From an uncultured Bacteroidota bacterium (GTDB lineage: Bacteria; Bacteroidota; Bacteroidia; Flavobacteriales; BACL11): a stretch of DNA of 36,896 nt. Under the pieces are notes generated by a model that ran no database searches, was not told where the DNA came from, and saw only the letters and a list, made by a program, of their open reading frames with translations. The DNA lies in assembly GCA_902597195.1 (NCBI GenBank), contig CACJWV010000005.1, positions 1 to 36,896 on the forward strand. Direction: 5' to 3'. Shown piece after piece: positions 7,160 to 15,966 of this stretch; within the stretch, counting starts at the first letter, position 1, and each line of letters begins with the position of its first letter. A program made the translations under genes and the position numbers.

Positions 7160-8458
7160 ATGAAAACTGTAGCGTTTTATACATTAGGATGTAAACTAAA
7201 TTTCTCAGAAACATCTACAATAAAAAGACAACTAATTGCAAGTGGATTAATTGAAAATTCTTTTGACAAGGGTGCTGATTTATTTATAATTAATACATGC
7301 TCTGTTACTGAGAATGCAAATAAAGAATGTAGAAGATTAATCAGAAAGGCAAAAAAAATATCACCTAACTCCAGAGTTATCATAACTGGCTGTTATGCAC
7401 AATTAAAACCTGAATCTATTATTGAAATTGATGGTGTTGACTTAGTTATTGGCGCTAAAGAAAAGTTTAATATTTTCAAATATTTAAACAATTTTAAAAA
7501 AGGAATTCACGGATGTGAAATCAATAATCTTGATTACTTTCCATCTTTCAGTATTGAAGAAAGATCAAGATCATATGTTAAAGTTCAAGATGGCTGTAAT
7601 TATCCTTGCACTTATTGTACAATACCACTAGCTAGAGGTAAAAGTAGATCTGATTTTATAAAAAATATAATATCCAAAATAGAAGATATTGGAAACAAAG
7701 GAACTAAAGAAGTTGTTTTAACTGGTGTAAATATTGGTGATTATAAAGAACCGATTAGCAACAAAAATTTCTATGATCTAATAAAGGAAATTGAAAAAGT
7801 TGATGTAATTGATAGGTTCAGAATCTCATCAATAGAACCAAACCTAATAACAGATGAAATCATTGATTTTGTCAAAAATTCAAAAAAATTTGTTCCTCAT
7901 TTTCACATACCACTTCAATCTGGATCTGACAATATACTTAAATCTATGAAGAGAAGATACAACACGAGTATGTACACAAATAGAATTAAGAGAATCAAAG
8001 AAAAAATTGAAAACGTTTGTATAGGCGCTGATGTAATTGTTGGTTTTCCTAGCGAAACTGAAGAAGAATTTGAAAAAACTTTTAAGCTCATAAAAAATTT
8101 AAAACTGTCTTATCTACACGTTTTTTCATTCTCTGAAAGAGAAAATACAATTGCAACTGAAATGAAAGGTAAAATAGACAAGTTTACTATTTCTAAAAGA
8201 TCAAAAAGATTAAGAATTCTTTCTGAAAAACTCAAATACTGTTATTACAGAAAATTTTCCAATTCAAAAAAGGAAATTATAGTTGAGGATAAAAATAAAA
8301 ATGGTTACCAGTACGGTTTCACTGATAATTATCTCAAAGTTAGAATTCCATCGTCTAAAAAGTTTACCAATAAAAAAATCAAAGTTCAACTTGGTGAAAT
8401 TAAAGAAGATTGTATTTTTGAAGGAAACCCAATTTTAGAAGATGTATCCAAATATTAG
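7160..8458 (+). CDS. mtaB: tRNA t6A37 C2-methylthiotransferase (radical SAM, MtaB type)
   Basis: The enzyme adds a methylthio group to t6A at position 37 of ANN-decoding tRNAs, which helps codon reading. The 432 residues show the N-terminal UPF0004/MTTase domain with three Fe-S cysteines (C11 in TLGCKLNFSE, C47 in INTCSVTENA, C78 in ITGCYAQLKPE). The radical SAM cluster follows at C146, C150 and C153 (QDGCNYPCTYCTIPLARG). A C-terminal TRAM-like region covers about residues 375-425. The order and spacing fit MtaB better than MiaB or RimO; the TLGCKLN opening is typical of MtaB. The stop overlaps the lgt start by 17 bases, so the two genes form an operon. Confidence 0.92.
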   Translation: MKTVAFYTLGCKLNFSETSTIKRQLIASGLIENSFDKGADLFIINTCSVTENANKECRRLIRKAKKISPNSRVIITGCYAQLKPESIIEIDGVDLVIGAKEKFNIFKYLNNFKKGIHGCEINNLDYFPSFSIEERSRSYVKVQDGCNYPCTYCTIPLARGKSRSDFIKNIISKIEDIGNKGTKEVVLTGVNIGDYKEPISNKNFYDLIKEIEKVDVIDRFRISSIEPNLITDEIIDFVKNSKKFVPHFHIPLQSGSDNILKSMKRRYNTSMYTNRIKRIKEKIENVCIGADVIVGFPSETEEEFEKTFKLIKNLKLSYLHVFSFSERENTIATEMKGKIDKFTISKRSKRLRILSEKLKYCYYRKFSNSKKEIIVEDKNKNGYQYGFTDNYLKVRIPSSKKFTNKKIKVQLGEIKEDCIFEGNPILEDVSKY

Positions 8459-9596
8459 TTACTTAATAGAAGATTTAACAGGTCTTTACATACCATTACC
8501 AATACAAACATTTGGATTTTGTGTTGCTCTAGCTTTTTTATTTGGATCATATTTTATTTCTCTAGAACTTAAAAGAAAAGAAAAACTTGGGTTAATTGGT
8601 TCAACAAAAGTTGATAAAATAATAGGACAAAAGATTTCTAATCAACAAATATTAATTAGCCTACTCATTGGTTTTTTAATTGGTTATAAGCTTTTAGACG
8701 CAATAATACATTATTCGGACTTTGTGAATAATCCGCAAACATTTATTTTGTCTTCAAGAGGCTCTCTAACTGGAGGTATTTTAGGCTCTTTATTCTCCTG
8801 CTACAGAGATATAAGTAATAATAAAAAAACAAGACTTGAAAAACCAAAAAAAATAACTGTTGATGTTCACCCTCATGAACTAGTGGGGAATTTAATAATG
8901 GTTGCAGCTATTTCAGGAATAATTGGTGCTAAAATATTTCATAATCTTGAAAATATTGACGATTTCATTAAAGACCCGATAAATCAAATATTAAGTTTTA
9001 GCGGATTAACTTTCTATGGAGGTTTAATATTTGGAGTATATTTTGTTTTAAGATACGCAAAAAAATATAACCTTAATAACTTTCATTTGTTTGATGCATT
9101 TGCTCCATCATTAATTTTAGCATATGGAATTGGAAGAATGGGATGTCATCTTTCTGGAGACGGTGACTGGGGTATAGTAAATTTAAATCCAAAACCAGAG
9201 CTACTAAACTTTCTTCCAGACTGGATGTGGAGTTACAACTACCCAAATAATGTTATTAATGCAGGTATTCCAATAGAGGGATGTACTGGCAACTTCTGTA
9301 TGCAATTAGCTGAACCAGTCTACCCCACTCCATTTTACGAAATCATTTTAAGCTTATTAATCTTTTCTCTACTTTGGAAATTAAGAAAAAAAATTTCCAC
9401 ACCTGGACTACTTTTTAGTATTTATCTTTTTTTTAACGGATTAGAGAGATTCTTTATTGAAAAAATAAGAGTAAACACAGAATACCAAATACTAGGTGGA
9501 ATAACTCAAGCTGAGATAATTTCCTCAATGCTTATGTTGACATCAATTGTTCTAGCACTTCACGTAACAAGAAAAATCAATTTTTTCTACAAATAA
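8442..9596 (+). CDS. lgt: Prolipoprotein diacylglyceryl transferase, Bacteroidota variant
   Basis: Lgt transfers diacylglycerol from phosphatidylglycerol to the lipobox cysteine of prolipoproteins in the inner membrane. At 384 residues it is about 100 longer than E. coli Lgt. The extra length lies in an N-terminal/middle segment (about 40-150) that includes a charged loop. Several hydrophobic segments are evident. The Lgt signature region reads GIGRMGCHLSGDGDWG (229-244): R232 is kept, but the classical N, N and E positions are C, S and D. The GMSFHGG region is GLTFYGG (188-194), with Tyr for His. The C-terminal RFFIEKIR matches the conserved Arg/Glu pair. I believe these substitutions are typical of the Bacteroidota form. 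It likely serves the lipoproteins at 5534 and 17273. It is coupled to mtaB and overlaps the convergent symporter by 20 bases. Confidence 0.87.
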   Translation: MYPNISYLIEDLTGLYIPLPIQTFGFCVALAFLFGSYFISLELKRKEKLGLIGSTKVDKIIGQKISNQQILISLLIGFLIGYKLLDAIIHYSDFVNNPQTFILSSRGSLTGGILGSLFSCYRDISNNKKTRLEKPKKITVDVHPHELVGNLIMVAAISGIIGAKIFHNLENIDDFIKDPINQILSFSGLTFYGGLIFGVYFVLRYAKKYNLNNFHLFDAFAPSLILAYGIGRMGCHLSGDGDWGIVNLNPKPELLNFLPDWMWSYNYPNNVINAGIPIEGCTGNFCMQLAEPVYPTPFYEIILSLLIFSLLWKLRKKISTPGLLFSIYLFFNGLERFFIEKIRVNTEYQILGGITQAEIISSMLMLTSIVLALHVTRKINFFYK

Positions 9597-11001
9597 GTAA
9601 TAAAAGAAAAGTTATTAAACCGTTGATTATTAAGAGCTCGAAACCTATTGAGCTAAATCTCATTTTGATAAAGTAGCAGATAACTGGAGAAACAATGCAA
9701 ATTAAAGGAACAAGCTTGTCTCTAATATTAATTTTTGTGAACATACCTAATGAATAAAGTCCAAGCAAAGGACCATATGTATAACCTGCCACAGTAAAAA
9801 GTGATTTTATTACACTTTGATCATTAATAGAGCGAAATAATAAAATAACACCTAATAAAACCAATGACAACAGTAAATGGGAGTACTTTCTAATAAAAAT
9901 TTGCTTTTCAGAACTATACTTTTTGAAATCAATAATATCAACACAAAATGATGTTGTAAGAGAGGTCAGAGCAGAATCAGCTGAAGAATATGCAGCAGCA
10001 ATTATTCCAATAATAAATAAAATGCCTACATACTCAGGTAGTCCCGAGTTTAAAGCAATATTAGGGAATAACATATCAGCATCAGAGGGAATAGCTAAAC
10101 CAATTTCAGAAGAATAAATATAAAGTAGTGCTCCTAGAGAAAGAAAAAGCAAATCAACAACAATTAAAATCGTACTAAAAACAAACATATTTTTCTTTGC
10201 TTCACCTAAATTTTTACAACTAAGATTTTTTTGCATTTGATCTTGATCAAGTCCTGTCATAACAATTGCCATAAAAACACCAGAAAGGAATTGTTTTAAA
10301 AAATGTTTTTGATCACCAAAATCATCAAAAAAGAAAACTTTAGAATAAGACGAATTTTGTATTGTGTCAAAAACTTGAGAGAAATTTAGTCCCAAGCTTT
10401 TGGAAACAGAAATAGCAATAATTAGTACAGTAGCTAACATGAATGTAGTTTGTAAAGTATCTGTCCAAATTATTGTCTTTATTCCACTTCTGTATGTATA
10501 TATCCAGATTAATGAAAGTGTAATTATGACTGTAAGAAAAAATGGAAAGTTCCAACTATCAAAAATTGCAAATTGCAAAACACTTGCTATTAAATAAAGA
10601 CGAAAAGATGCACCAATAGTTCTAGAAATTAAAAAACATATTGATCCAGATTTATATGAAAATTTACCAAATCTGTCTTCTAAATAAGTATAAATACTGG
10701 TTAATCCAAGCTTGTAATATAGTGGAAGTAATAATCTAGCAATGACTTGGTACCCAAAAAAGAATCCAAAAACCATTTGCATATAGCTAAATTGACTTGA
10801 CTCAACCCATCCAGGTACAGAAATAAATGTAATTCCTGAAAGTGTTGTCCCGATCATTCCATAGGCAACAATATACCAAGGTGAATTTCTATTTCCTAGA
10901 AAGAATGCTTCATTACTATCATTTCTACTAGTAAGATATGAAACAATAAAAAGAATTGTGAAATATATTAATATGCATGTTAAAATTACACTTGGATTCA
11001 T
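9577..11001 (-). CDS. Sodium:solute symporter (SSS family)
   Basis: This 474-residue membrane protein has about 12-13 hydrophobic segments across its whole length. Recognisable SSS features are FLGNRNSPWYIVAYGMIGTT (34-53), TLSGITFISVPGWV in the following segment, GSFR-like SRTIGASFRLYLIA around 125-138, the DQDQMQKNLSCK loop around 252-263, and IIAAAYSSADSALTSLTTSF (about 337-356). The last of these carries the conserved Ser/Thr residues of the second Na+ site. It would import a solute by Na+ coupling, as expected in a marine cell; the substrate cannot be assigned. A TATTTTTG box is four bases before the ATG. It is divergent from recR, and its 3' end overlaps convergent lgt by 20 bases. Confidence 0.88.
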   Translation of the reverse strand: MNPSVILTCILIYFTILFIVSYLTSRNDSNEAFFLGNRNSPWYIVAYGMIGTTLSGITFISVPGWVESSQFSYMQMVFGFFFGYQVIARLLLPLYYKLGLTSIYTYLEDRFGKFSYKSGSICFLISRTIGASFRLYLIASVLQFAIFDSWNFPFFLTVIITLSLIWIYTYRSGIKTIIWTDTLQTTFMLATVLIIAISVSKSLGLNFSQVFDTIQNSSYSKVFFFDDFGDQKHFLKQFLSGVFMAIVMTGLDQDQMQKNLSCKNLGEAKKNMFVFSTILIVVDLLFLSLGALLYIYSSEIGLAIPSDADMLFPNIALNSGLPEYVGILFIIGIIAAAYSSADSALTSLTTSFCVDIIDFKKYSSEKQIFIRKYSHLLLSLVLLGVILLFRSINDQSVIKSLFTVAGYTYGPLLGLYSLGMFTKINIRDKLVPLICIVSPVICYFIKMRFSSIGFELLIINGLITFLLLLICRKN

Positions 11002-11005
11002 TAAA

Positions 11006-11013
11006 CAAAAATA
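11006..11013 (-). promoter_or_regulatory. -7 box TATTTTTG, 4 nt before the symporter start
   Basis: On the minus strand TATTTTTG is followed by TTTA and the ATG at 11001. It is divergent from the recR box at 11043-11050, with 29 AT-only or nearly AT-only bases between them. Confidence 0.6.
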
Positions 11014-11042
11014 TATATTTAGAATTTTCTAATATTAATATT

Positions 11043-11050
11043 TAATTTTG
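11043..11050 (+). promoter_or_regulatory. -7 box TAATTTTG, 4 nt before the recR start
   Basis: TAATTTTG, then TTTT, then the recR ATG at 11055. It is an exact consensus match at the leaderless spacing. Confidence 0.6.
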
Positions 11051-11054
11051 TTTT

Positions 11055-11672
11055 ATGAACTTCCCATCAAAACTTGTTGAAAAAGCAGCTGAGAATCTTT
11101 CTTTTTTACCCGGAATTGGAAAAAAAACAGCCTTGAGACTTGTTTTATATTTACTTAGAAACGAGAAAAAATATAGTATTGGTATTGGACAATCAATTAT
11201 TGACCTTATCAACAATATCAAATTTTGTAAAAAGTGTAATTGCATTTCAGATGAAGAAATTTGTGAAATATGCAAAGATCCCAAAAGAAACAGTCATGTT
11301 ATTTGTGTTGTAGAGGATGTAAGAACGATAATGGCGATTGAAGGTACAATGCAATTCAATGGACATTATCATGTTTTGGGAGGATTGATATCTCCTATGG
11401 ACGGAATCGGTCCTGAAAAGCTAAAGATTCGAGAATTATTGGATAAAATTGAGAAAAAGCAAGTAACAGAAATAATTTTTGCTCTAAGCTCAACAATGGA
11501 AGGTGATACAACTAATTATTATTTATTTAAAAAACTAAATGAATTTAATATTAAAATATCATCAATTGCAAGAGGTATTTCTGTTGGAAATGAACTTGAG
11601 TACATAGATGAATTAACACTTGGAACTGCTATAACAAGTAGAGTCCCATATGAAAACTCTGTTTCTAATTAA
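11055..11672 (+). CDS. recR: Recombination mediator RecR
   Basis: RecR acts with RecO to load RecA on SSB-coated DNA in RecF-type repair. All domains are present in 205 residues, the usual length. An N-terminal helix-hairpin-helix covers about 10-25 (LSFLPGIGKKTALRLV). The C4 zinc finger uses C58, C61, C70 and C73 (CKKCNCISDEEICEICKD). The Toprim domain starts at about 81 (HVICVVEDVRTIMAIEGT, with E87/D88), and the C-terminal tail includes YIDELTLGTAITSR. The start is fixed by a TAATTTTG box four bases before the ATG. The E2 gene follows 38 bases downstream with its own box. Confidence 0.96.
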   Translation: MNFPSKLVEKAAENLSFLPGIGKKTALRLVLYLLRNEKKYSIGIGQSIIDLINNIKFCKKCNCISDEEICEICKDPKRNSHVICVVEDVRTIMAIEGTMQFNGHYHVLGGLISPMDGIGPEKLKIRELLDKIEKKQVTEIIFALSSTMEGDTTNYYLFKKLNEFNIKISSIARGISVGNELEYIDELTLGTAITSRVPYENSVSN

Positions 11673-11690
11673 GATTTAACCTATTTTGTT

Positions 11691-11698
11691 TAATTTTG
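11691..11698 (+). promoter_or_regulatory. -7 box TAATTTTG, 12 nt before the E2 start
   Basis: An exact TAnnTTTG match in the gap between recR and the E2 gene. It ends 12 bases before the ATG at 11711, giving a predicted leader of only a few bases. The nominal TTG start at 11696 would lie inside this box, so it is unlikely to be used. Confidence 0.5.
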
Positions 11699-11710
11699 CA
11701 AAAAAAATTT

Positions 11711-13057
11711 ATGGCTAGAATTGAATTAATCATGCCTAAAATGGGCGAAAGCGTTTCCGAAGCTACAATAATTTCATGGTCAAAAAAGGTAGGTGATTTA
11801 GTAGAAATTGACGAGACAATTATTGAAATTGCTACGGACAAAGTAGATTCTGAAGTTCCATCAACTCATGAAGGAAAACTAGTTGAAATGTTATTTAAAG
11901 TCGATGATGTTGTTAATGTTGGACAAGCTTTCGCAATTCTAGAAACTACACAAGAAAGTGATTCTGATAGTCAAGTAGAAGCTGAAGAAGTCAAGGAAGA
12001 CAAAGCCGTTGAGGAAATAAGTCAAAGTATTGAGCAATCAGTTGAAAAAATAGTTGAAGAAGTAAATGAAAGTAAAGCAGTTCATAGTTCTAGTGATAGG
12101 TTCTATTCACCGCTTGTAAAAAATATTGCGAAAAAAGAAAATGTTTCTCAACCCGAACTAGACTCAATTATTGGTTCAGGTAAAGAAGGTAGAGTAACCA
12201 AATCTGACATACTATCTTTTATTGAAAATAGAACTAAAACTCCTGCTGAAGAAACAACTGTTGAGCAGATAAAAGATGAACAACCCAAAATAAAAGAGGA
12301 AAATGTAAAGCATGACAAGCATCAACAGGTTCCAATTCATAATACTGGTGATGTTGAAATAATCGAAATGGATCGTATGAGGAAGCTTATATCTTCACAC
12401 ATGACAATGTCTAAAGCCACATCTGCTCATATCACCTCAATGGTAGAATGTGATATGACAAACATTGTCAATTGGAGAAACTCTATCAAAGAAGATTTCA
12501 AAAAAAGAGAAGGTCAAAACATAACATTTACTCCTATAATTATAGAAGCAATGGCCAAGGCAGTCAAGGATTTTCCTATGATAAACGTTTCCGTTGATGG
12601 AACAAATATTCATATTCATAAAAATGTAAATATTGGAATGGCTGCAGCTTTACCTGATGGAAATTTAATTGTACCTGTAATTAAAGAATGCCAAAACAAA
12701 AATCTCATTGGAATTACTAAGTCCGTAAATGATTTAGCAACAAGAGCTCGTTCAAGTAACTTAAACCCAGACGATATTCAAGGTGGAACAATTACCATGA
12801 CTAATGTTGGAACATTTGGTAACGTTATGGGAACTCCGATTATAAACCAACCACAGGTTGCAATCATGGCTGCAGGTGCAATAAGAAAAAAACCCGCTGT
12901 TCTGGAGACAGAATATGGTGATGTAATCGCTATCAGACACATGATGTTTTTATCACTTTCATATGACCATAGAGTCGTTGACGGGGCTTTAGGTGGGCAA
13001 TTTGTCAGAAAAGTTGCTGATTATTTGGAAAATTTTGATTTTAATCAAAAAATCTAG
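11711..13057 (+). CDS. 2-oxoacid dehydrogenase E2 component (dihydrolipoamide acyltransferase)
   Basis: This is the core acyltransferase of a 2-oxoacid dehydrogenase complex. A single N-terminal lipoyl domain (1-78, lipoyl lysine K44 in EIATDKVDSEVPS) is followed by an acidic, Glu/Val-rich flexible linker (about 80-125). Next come the E3/E1-binding domain (FYSPLVKNIAKKENVSQ, about 133-170), a second linker, and the catalytic domain ending SYDHRVVDGALGGQF, with H420 and D424 as catalytic residues. I start it at ATG 11711 (MARIELIMPKMGES, 448 aa), the usual start in relatives, not at the in-frame TTG 11696 within the promoter box. No E1 or E3 gene is adjacent, so succinyl, acetyl or branched-chain specificity is open. 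Exonuclease and FAH-family genes follow closely. Confidence 0.9.
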   Translation: MARIELIMPKMGESVSEATIISWSKKVGDLVEIDETIIEIATDKVDSEVPSTHEGKLVEMLFKVDDVVNVGQAFAILETTQESDSDSQVEAEEVKEDKAVEEISQSIEQSVEKIVEEVNESKAVHSSSDRFYSPLVKNIAKKENVSQPELDSIIGSGKEGRVTKSDILSFIENRTKTPAEETTVEQIKDEQPKIKEENVKHDKHQQVPIHNTGDVEIIEMDRMRKLISSHMTMSKATSAHITSMVECDMTNIVNWRNSIKEDFKKREGQNITFTPIIIEAMAKAVKDFPMINVSVDGTNIHIHKNVNIGMAAALPDGNLIVPVIKECQNKNLIGITKSVNDLATRARSSNLNPDDIQGGTITMTNVGTFGNVMGTPIINQPQVAIMAAGAIRKKPAVLETEYGDVIAIRHMMFLSLSYDHRVVDGALGGQFVRKVADYLENFDFNQKI

Positions 13058-13066
13058 TTCGAGAAC

Positions 13067-13849
13067 TTGCTAAAATTAAAAAGACCATTAGTTTTTTTTG
13101 ACTTAGAAACAACAGGTACAAATATCAGTAAGGACAGAATCGTAGAGATTTGTATTGTTAAGCTATTTCCAAATCAAAAAAAAACAGTATCAACCTTTTT
13201 AATTAATCCGCAAATAGAAATTCCAAAAGAGGTTATAGAAATACATGGTATAACAAATGAGAAAGTTAAAAATGCTCCTTCTTTTAATGAAATTGGTAAA
13301 GAAATAAAATCACTCATTGAAAATTGTGATTTGGCAGGTTTTAATTCAAATAAATTTGATGTTCCTCTTTTAGCTGAAGAATTTCTGAGATCTGGTATAA
13401 ATTTTGATTTTTCTAAGACTAAGTTCGTTGACGTCCAAAATATTTATCATAAAATGGAGAAAAGAAATCTTTCAGCTGCTTATGAATTTTATTGTGACAA
13501 AAAATTAGTAAATGCTCACTCAGCTGAGGCAGACACATTAGCAACATACGAGATATTACTCAGACAAGTTGAAATGTATGATGATTTAAAAAGTGACATA
13601 GATTTTTTATCAAAATTTTCTAATCGTAATCAAAACAATGTTGATCTAGCAGGTTTTTTAAGAAAAAATAGTGAAAATGAAGTTTATATCGGTTTTGGGA
13701 AATATAAAAACAAAACACTAGAAGAAATTTACAATTTAAATCCTGGATATTTTTCTTGGATTTTAAGATCAGAATTTCCATTATTCACAAAAAATATTAT
13801 AAATGATTTTCTGAATGAAAAAAAACTCAAAAAAAAATTTGAATCCTAA
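13067..13849 (+). CDS. DnaQ-like 3'-5' exonuclease (DEDDh) with C-terminal extension
   Basis: This is a 260-residue nuclease of the DNA polymerase III epsilon/RNase T superfamily. Exo I is FFDLETTGTNI (D12, E14), Exo II is AGFNSNKFDVPLL (D98) and Exo III is NAHSAEADTLAT (H151, D156), so all five DEDDh residues are present. After the nuclease domain, residues 210-245 (YIGFGKYKNKTLEEI and PGYFSWIL) form the small module often found at the end of exonuclease-X-like proteins. It is likely a repair or proofreading-type exonuclease rather than the replicative epsilon subunit. It starts with TTG at 13067, nine bases after the E2 stop, and its TAA shares one base with the ATG of the next gene (TAATG). 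Confidence 0.88.
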   Translation: MLKLKRPLVFFDLETTGTNISKDRIVEICIVKLFPNQKKTVSTFLINPQIEIPKEVIEIHGITNEKVKNAPSFNEIGKEIKSLIENCDLAGFNSNKFDVPLLAEEFLRSGINFDFSKTKFVDVQNIYHKMEKRNLSAAYEFYCDKKLVNAHSAEADTLATYEILLRQVEMYDDLKSDIDFLSKFSNRNQNNVDLAGFLRKNSENEVYIGFGKYKNKTLEEIYNLNPGYFSWILRSEFPLFTKNIINDFLNEKKLKKKFES

Positions 13850-14460
13850 TGAAAATAATTTGTATTGGTAGAAATTATGTTGAACATATTAAGGAGTTAA
13901 ATAACATAAAGGAAAGTAATCCATTAATATTTCTCAAGCCTGAAACTGCTATTCAACCTAAGAATCACCCTTTTTTCATTCCAGATTTTTCAGATGATAT
14001 ACAGTATGAATTAGAGATATTGATAAAAATATGCAAGCTTGGCAAAAATATTGAGGAGAAATTTGCATACAAATACTATAATGAAATAGGTTTAGGTATA
14101 GATTTTACTGCAAGAGATTTACAAAACAATTTAAAAACAAAAGGAAAGCCCTGGGAAATTGCGAAAGGCTTTGATGGTTCAGCTAAAATTTCCAATGAAT
14201 TTATAAATAAGAACGAATTAATTTTAGATGACATAGATTTTTCTCTAAAGCTAAATAATGAAATTGTTCAGATTGGAAATTCATCTGAGATGATATTTAG
14301 CTTCGAAAAAATAATTTCTTATGTATCAAAGTTTTTTACTCTTAAAATAGGCGATATAATTTTTACTGGAACTCCAGCTGGCGTAGGTAGAATTAAGAAA
14401 AATGATTTTCTTGAGGGGTTTTTAAACAGAAAAAAAATACTGGAAGTAAAAATTAAATAA
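13849..14460 (+). CDS. Fumarylacetoacetate hydrolase (FAH) family protein
   Basis: These 203 residues match the compact FAH-family hydrolase/isomerase type (YcgM/FAHD1-like). The opening is MKIICIGRNYVEHIKEL, with FLKPETAI near 28-35. The metal site is formed by E54 and E56 in IQYELEILI and D85 in GLGIDFTARD. KPWEIAKGFDGSA follows, and IIFTGTPAGVG near the C-terminus is the family's closing signature. The family includes oxaloacetate decarboxylases, acylpyruvases and aromatic-degradation isomerases; the substrate cannot be assigned. It is fused by a TAATG overlap to the exonuclease gene and ends with an eight-base convergent overlap with def. Confidence 0.88.
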   Translation: MKIICIGRNYVEHIKELNNIKESNPLIFLKPETAIQPKNHPFFIPDFSDDIQYELEILIKICKLGKNIEEKFAYKYYNEIGLGIDFTARDLQNNLKTKGKPWEIAKGFDGSAKISNEFINKNELILDDIDFSLKLNNEIVQIGNSSEMIFSFEKIISYVSKFFTLKIGDIIFTGTPAGVGRIKKNDFLEGFLNRKKILEVKIK

Positions 14461-15001
14461 ATTTCATATTGTAGTCAACCTCAATATCACCATTTTTTAT
14501 TTTGTTAAGCTTACTTTTCAAAAGTTTCTTTTTTAATGTAGACACTCTATCAGTAAATAATACACCCATTAGATGATCATATTCATGTTGTATAACTCTT
14601 GAATTTATTCCTTCATATTTCTCAGTATGCTCATTAAAATTTTTATCAAAGTATCTAATTTTTATCTGGTCCTTTCTAATAACATCTTCTCTTAGACCAG
14701 GAATGCTCAAACAACCTTCATTAAAACTCTCATCTTTACCACTATAATCAATAATTTTAGGATTAATAAATTCTTTTTTTAGAGGTATTAAATTGTTTTC
14801 ATCATCACAAAAAGGAGTTGTATCAATTATGAAAATTGATAAATCTAGTCCTACTTGAGGTGCTGCTAAGCCGACACCTTGAGCATTGTACATTGTCTCA
14901 TACATATTTTTTAAAATGTCCTCAATGGGCTGATTTTCTTGTACTGGACTACATTTGCATCTTAAAATGGAATTACCAAAAGAAACAATCGGCAAAATCA
15001 T
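14453..15001 (-). CDS. def: Peptide deformylase
   Basis: The enzyme removes the formyl group from the N-terminal methionine of new proteins. All three PDF motifs are visible in 182 residues: GVGLAAPQVG (42-51), EGCLSIPG (95-102, metal ligand C97) and QHEYDHLMG (138-146, ligands H139 and H143 with catalytic E140). The length is normal for a type I enzyme. The ATG shares its A with the last base of the moxR TAA (TAATG), so def is the last gene of the guaB-to-def run. Confidence 0.96.
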   Translation of the reverse strand: MILPIVSFGNSILRCKCSPVQENQPIEDILKNMYETMYNAQGVGLAAPQVGLDLSIFIIDTTPFCDDENNLIPLKKEFINPKIIDYSGKDESFNEGCLSIPGLREDVIRKDQIKIRYFDKNFNEHTEKYEGINSRVIQHEYDHLMGVLFTDRVSTLKKKLLKSKLNKIKNGDIEVDYNMKFI

Positions 15002-15966
15002 TATAGTATTTTTTCAATAATTTGATCAATTGAAATACCCTCTGACTCGGCTTTATAATTTTTTATTACTCTGTGTCTTAAAATAGGTTTCGAAACTGCT
15101 TTAACATCCTCAATATCAGGCGAATATTTACCATTTATAAGAGCATGACACTTGGATGCTAAAATAATGTTCTTTGAAGCTCTTGGACCAGCTCCCCAAT
15201 CTACATAATTAGTAACAAATTCATTCATTTTTAATTTAGGTCTTGTGCTAGAAACCAAGTTTACTGCATACCTTACTACGTTATCAGGTACAGGCAATTT
15301 TGATACAATTTTTTGATAATTAATTATTTCTGTTCCAGATAAAATCGGATTTACTTTTAACAAACTATTGTTTTGATCATTTTTAACAACCAATATTTCC
15401 TCTTCTATACTTGGATAGTCAAGAATAATGTTAAACATAAATCTATCAAGCTGTGCCTCAGGTAGCGGATATGTTCCCTCTTGTTCAATTGGATTTTGTG
15501 TTGCTAAAACAAAAAAAGGTTTTTCAAGTATATATTTATTACCTGCATTTGTAATTGAGCGTTCCTCCATAGCTTCTAAAAGTGCTGATTGAGTTTTTGG
15601 TGGAGTTCGATTAATTTCATCAGCAAGAATTAAATTTCCAAATAGCGGGCCTTTAATGAATTTAAAATCTTTATTTTCATCAAGAACCTCAGTTCCAACG
15701 ATATCAGAGGGCATAAGATCTGGAGTAAATTGAATTCTTTTAAAATCAAGACCTAGCGATTTAGAAATTGTTCTCACTAGTAATGTTTTAGCAAGCCCAG
15801 GAACACCTTCAATTATGCAATGTCCATTGCAGAATATTGATATTAATAATTGTTTTATGATTTCATCCTGTCCTACAATAACTTTTTTTATTTCGTTAGA
15901 AAAAAGTTCATAATCTCTAATAAAATCTTTTGTTAAATCAATATCACTTTTTTTATTTTCTACCAT
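15001..15966 (-). CDS. MoxR-family AAA+ ATPase
   Basis: This 321-residue chaperone-like AAA+ ATPase has Walker A GVPGLAKT (54-61), Walker B LILADE (112-117), sensor 1 ATQNP (155-159) and AQLDRFMF (171-178) with the conserved Arg finger region. The C-terminal lid is about 240-321. MoxR ATPases usually assemble partner complexes together with DUF58 and VWA-domain proteins, as in bat operons. Here no such partner is next to it: it lies between surA and def with overlaps of seven bases and one base. That placement suggests an envelope-related role, but this is inference. Confidence 0.92.
   Translation of the reverse strand: MVENKKSDIDLTKDFIRDYELFSNEIKKVIVGQDEIIKQLLISIFCNGHCIIEGVPGLAKTLLVRTISKSLGLDFKRIQFTPDLMPSDIVGTEVLDENKDFKFIKGPLFGNLILADEINRTPPKTQSALLEAMEERSITNAGNKYILEKPFFVLATQNPIEQEGTYPLPEAQLDRFMFNIILDYPSIEEEILVVKNDQNNSLLKVNPILSGTEIINYQKIVSKLPVPDNVVRYAVNLVSSTRPKLKMNEFVTNYVDWGAGPRASKNIILASKCHALINGKYSPDIEDVKAVSKPILRHRVIKNYKAESEGISIDQIIEKIL

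Noticed and set aside
11696-11710. TTG start for the E2 gene
   Set aside because: The codon is inside the -7 box, and relatives start with the MARIELIMPKMG sequence encoded from 11711.
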